Shown one piece after another: positions 55,214 to 56,484 of a DNA stretch of 56,484 bases. A program made the position numbers and the translations under genes. How positions within the stretch are numbered: position 1 is the first letter of the stretch; the number at the start of each line of letters is the position of its first letter. Source of the DNA: Deltaproteobacteria bacterium (GTDB lineage Bacteria > Desulfobacterota > Binatia > UBA9968 > JAJDTQ01); contig JAPPNF010000020.1 in the NCBI GenBank assembly GCA_028818755.1, positions 1 through 56,484 on the forward strand. The letters run 5' to 3'. The notes under the pieces are model-generated. The model did no database searches, was not told the DNA's origin, and saw only the letters and a list, made by a program, of their open reading frames with translations.

Positions 55214-55322
55214 GGTGGACTCTCGCGGTGCGGTTGCCATTCGGGAATCGCGGTAATCAAGCCGTGGCGATGGCAGGGGCGACCGGCCGGTCCCCTACAG
55301 GCGTCCACCGCAAGGCATTCTA

Positions 55323-56393
55323 CTAAAGGCTGTAGAGCCGCCTAGGGTTGTCGCTCAGGATCTTGTCGCCCACGCCCTCGGCCAGCACGCCTTCCTTGGC
55401 CAGCTTGGCGATGGCCTCCATGTCGTTGGAGTAGTCCGCGTGGCCGTAGTCGGTGCCGACGATGATGTTGTCCTCGCCGGCGTGCTGGATCACGTACGGC
55501 AGATCGTCGGTGGTCTGGCAGGCCACGTAGATGCGGTTGTCCCTGAGCAGGTTCCCGTCGCCCAGCTCCCGGGGCGCGCCGCGCACGCCGGCCAGCTTGC
55601 TGTCGGCGTGTTTCCGGCGAAAGGTGAGCTCGGCGGTGGTGCGGATCTGCAGGTCGTTGAGCGCGTAGGGGACCCACTGCGAGGTGGTCTCCACGAAACA
55701 CCACCGCAGTTCCGGGAACATGTCGGGGATGCCCTTGTAGATGAGGTTGTTGAACGCCCCCACGGCCGGCAGCTTGAAGCGCGAAAACACGTCCTGGGCG
55801 AACAGGTCGTAGTGGTCGAGGTTGCCGCCGCCGGCGTGGATGCAGATGGGCATGTCGAGGTCGCTGGCCTCCTGGAAGATGGGGAAGAACGTGTCGTCGG
55901 AGAGCAGCCGCTGTCCCTCGAAGCCGTGCATGAAGACCCCGCAGGCGCCGTTGGCCTTGCCGAAGCGGACCTCCTCGATGCAGCGGTCCATGGACTGGAC
56001 CGGCGCCAGCACCACCCAGCGGATGCGGCCGCCCCCCTGCTTCCAGATCTCCGCGAGCCAGCGGTTGTAGCCCCGGCAGAGCGCCCGCTCCACGTCGGCC
56101 CGGGCGGTGAGGGGCCGCAGGAACAGCGTCGGATAGATCACCTGGACGTCCACCGACAGTTCGTCCATGTGCGCGATCCGCGCCGACACGTCGGCCAGCT
56201 CGCGGGATTCCGCGGTGGTGTTGAGGCCGATGTTGGTGTTGGGCACCACCCGCTCGTCGATGCGCCAGTAGCGCAGGCCGCTTCGCTCGGAAACCAGGAG
56301 GTCCGGCGCGAAGCGCTTGTCCCCTTCCTCCATGAACTCCCAGGTCTGCTCGGTCTCGATCACGTGGGCGTCTGCGTCGATGAACATGGACAT
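55323..56393 (-). CDS. amidohydrolase family metal-dependent hydrolase
   Basis: This 356-residue TIM-barrel hydrolase begins MSMFIDADAHVIETEQTWEF; the DAHV(I) motif supplies metal ligands. It has CIHAGGG (about 190) and a late VGTDYGHAD with the conserved aspartate, in the arrangement of the amidohydrolase-2 (ACMSD-like, decarboxylase or hydrolase) family. The start is the ATG at 56393. The next gene on the same strand is the LLM oxidoreductase, about 110 bases away, so the two may be cotranscribed. The substrate is unknown; families of this type often act on aromatic acids or lactones. Confidence 0.9.
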   Translation of the reverse strand: MSMFIDADAHVIETEQTWEFMEEGDKRFAPDLLVSERSGLRYWRIDERVVPNTNIGLNTTAESRELADVSARIAHMDELSVDVQVIYPTLFLRPLTARADVERALCRGYNRWLAEIWKQGGGRIRWVVLAPVQSMDRCIEEVRFGKANGACGVFMHGFEGQRLLSDDTFFPIFQEASDLDMPICIHAGGGNLDHYDLFAQDVFSRFKLPAVGAFNNLIYKGIPDMFPELRWCFVETTSQWVPYALNDLQIRTTAELTFRRKHADSKLAGVRGAPRELGDGNLLRDNRIYVACQTTDDLPYVIQHAGEDNIIVGTDYGHADYSNDMEAIAKLAKEGVLAEGVGDKILSDNPRRLYSL

Positions 56394-56409
56394 GGCGTTT
56401 CCTCCGCTA

Positions 56410-56484
56410 GTGTGGTGTCTGGTTAATTTGCAGCATAATATGCGGAGGATTTTTTGTCGTCGGCAAGGCGCGATGACGAGCAGT
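56410..56484. mobile_element. partial second copy of the MITE family, running off the window
   Basis: The last 25 bases are identical to the internal block of the MITE at 53989-54151, and the stretch before them (GGATTTTTT, then GTCG) is also similar. The left end TAGTGTGGTGTCTGGTTAAT differs from the terminal repeat of the first copy, so it is a related but distinct member. The right end is outside the window. Confidence 0.6.

Overview
The window is high-GC DNA from a Gram-negative bacterium, as shown by lipoprotein signal peptides, a Tat-type signal and periplasmic proteins. I cannot fix the taxon. The gene set (MobF relaxase, hydantoinase HyuA/HyuB, LLM flavin oxidoreductase, MEKHLA protein) would fit an alphaproteobacterium or a deltaproteobacterial/Tectomicrobia-like lineage. 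There are no housekeeping markers. About 0-46 kb is accessory DNA (mobilisation, defence, decaying insertion sequences, integrases) and about 46-56.5 kb looks like ordinary catabolic chromosome.

Layout. 0-5.4 kb: a small RHH-like protein, a MEKHLA (PAS-like) protein and, on the minus strand, a two-TM protein translationally coupled to a MobF relaxase-helicase. 5.8-12.8 kb: a type I restriction-modification operon hsdM-hsdS-hsdR in which the end of hsdS is fused in frame to a DUF433 antitoxin domain, followed by a DUF5615 PIN-like toxin gene placed before hsdR. 12.9-14.2 kb: a lipoprotein with a metzincin-type zinc site and a TbpB-like C-terminal barrel. 14.3 kb: a degenerate tRNA-like sequence. 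14.5-26.6 kb: a complete type I-G (formerly I-U) CRISPR-Cas locus with 32 repeats, cas2, cas4-cas1 fusion, a small Cas8-like protein, cas3, csb2 and csb1. Csb2 is 779 residues because an entire phosphoribosyltransferase domain is inserted into it.

27-34.5 kb is a junkyard: remnants of ISAs1- and IS5-family transposases, an SDR pseudogene, a truncated haloperoxidase-like lipoprotein, an orphan 584-aa protein, a TPR membrane protein and an integrase remnant. 34.5-37.7 kb holds two tandem tyrosine recombinases and a truncated second copy of the relaxase N-terminus, so at least two related mobile elements have inserted here. 38-46 kb has scattered small membrane, lipoprotein and nuclease-type genes, including a DUF4268 PD-(D/E)XK protein followed by a HEPN-motif protein. 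A 50-bp imperfect direct repeat starts exactly where a solute-binding-protein gene is broken.

46.3-56.4 kb carries an amidase, dienelactone hydrolase, HyuB, HyuA, an MFS transporter, an LLM-family oxidoreductase and an amidohydrolase, plausibly a catabolic neighbourhood for amide or cyclic-imide compounds. It is interrupted by a 163-bp MITE with perfect 31-bp inverted ends, and a related copy runs off the right edge.

The two observations I rate highest are the phosphoribosyltransferase inserted inside the CRISPR protein Csb2, and the specificity subunit HsdS fused to an antitoxin (with its own internal ribosome-binding site) next to the cognate toxin inside a restriction operon. All assignments are from reading the translated sequence; no searches were run.
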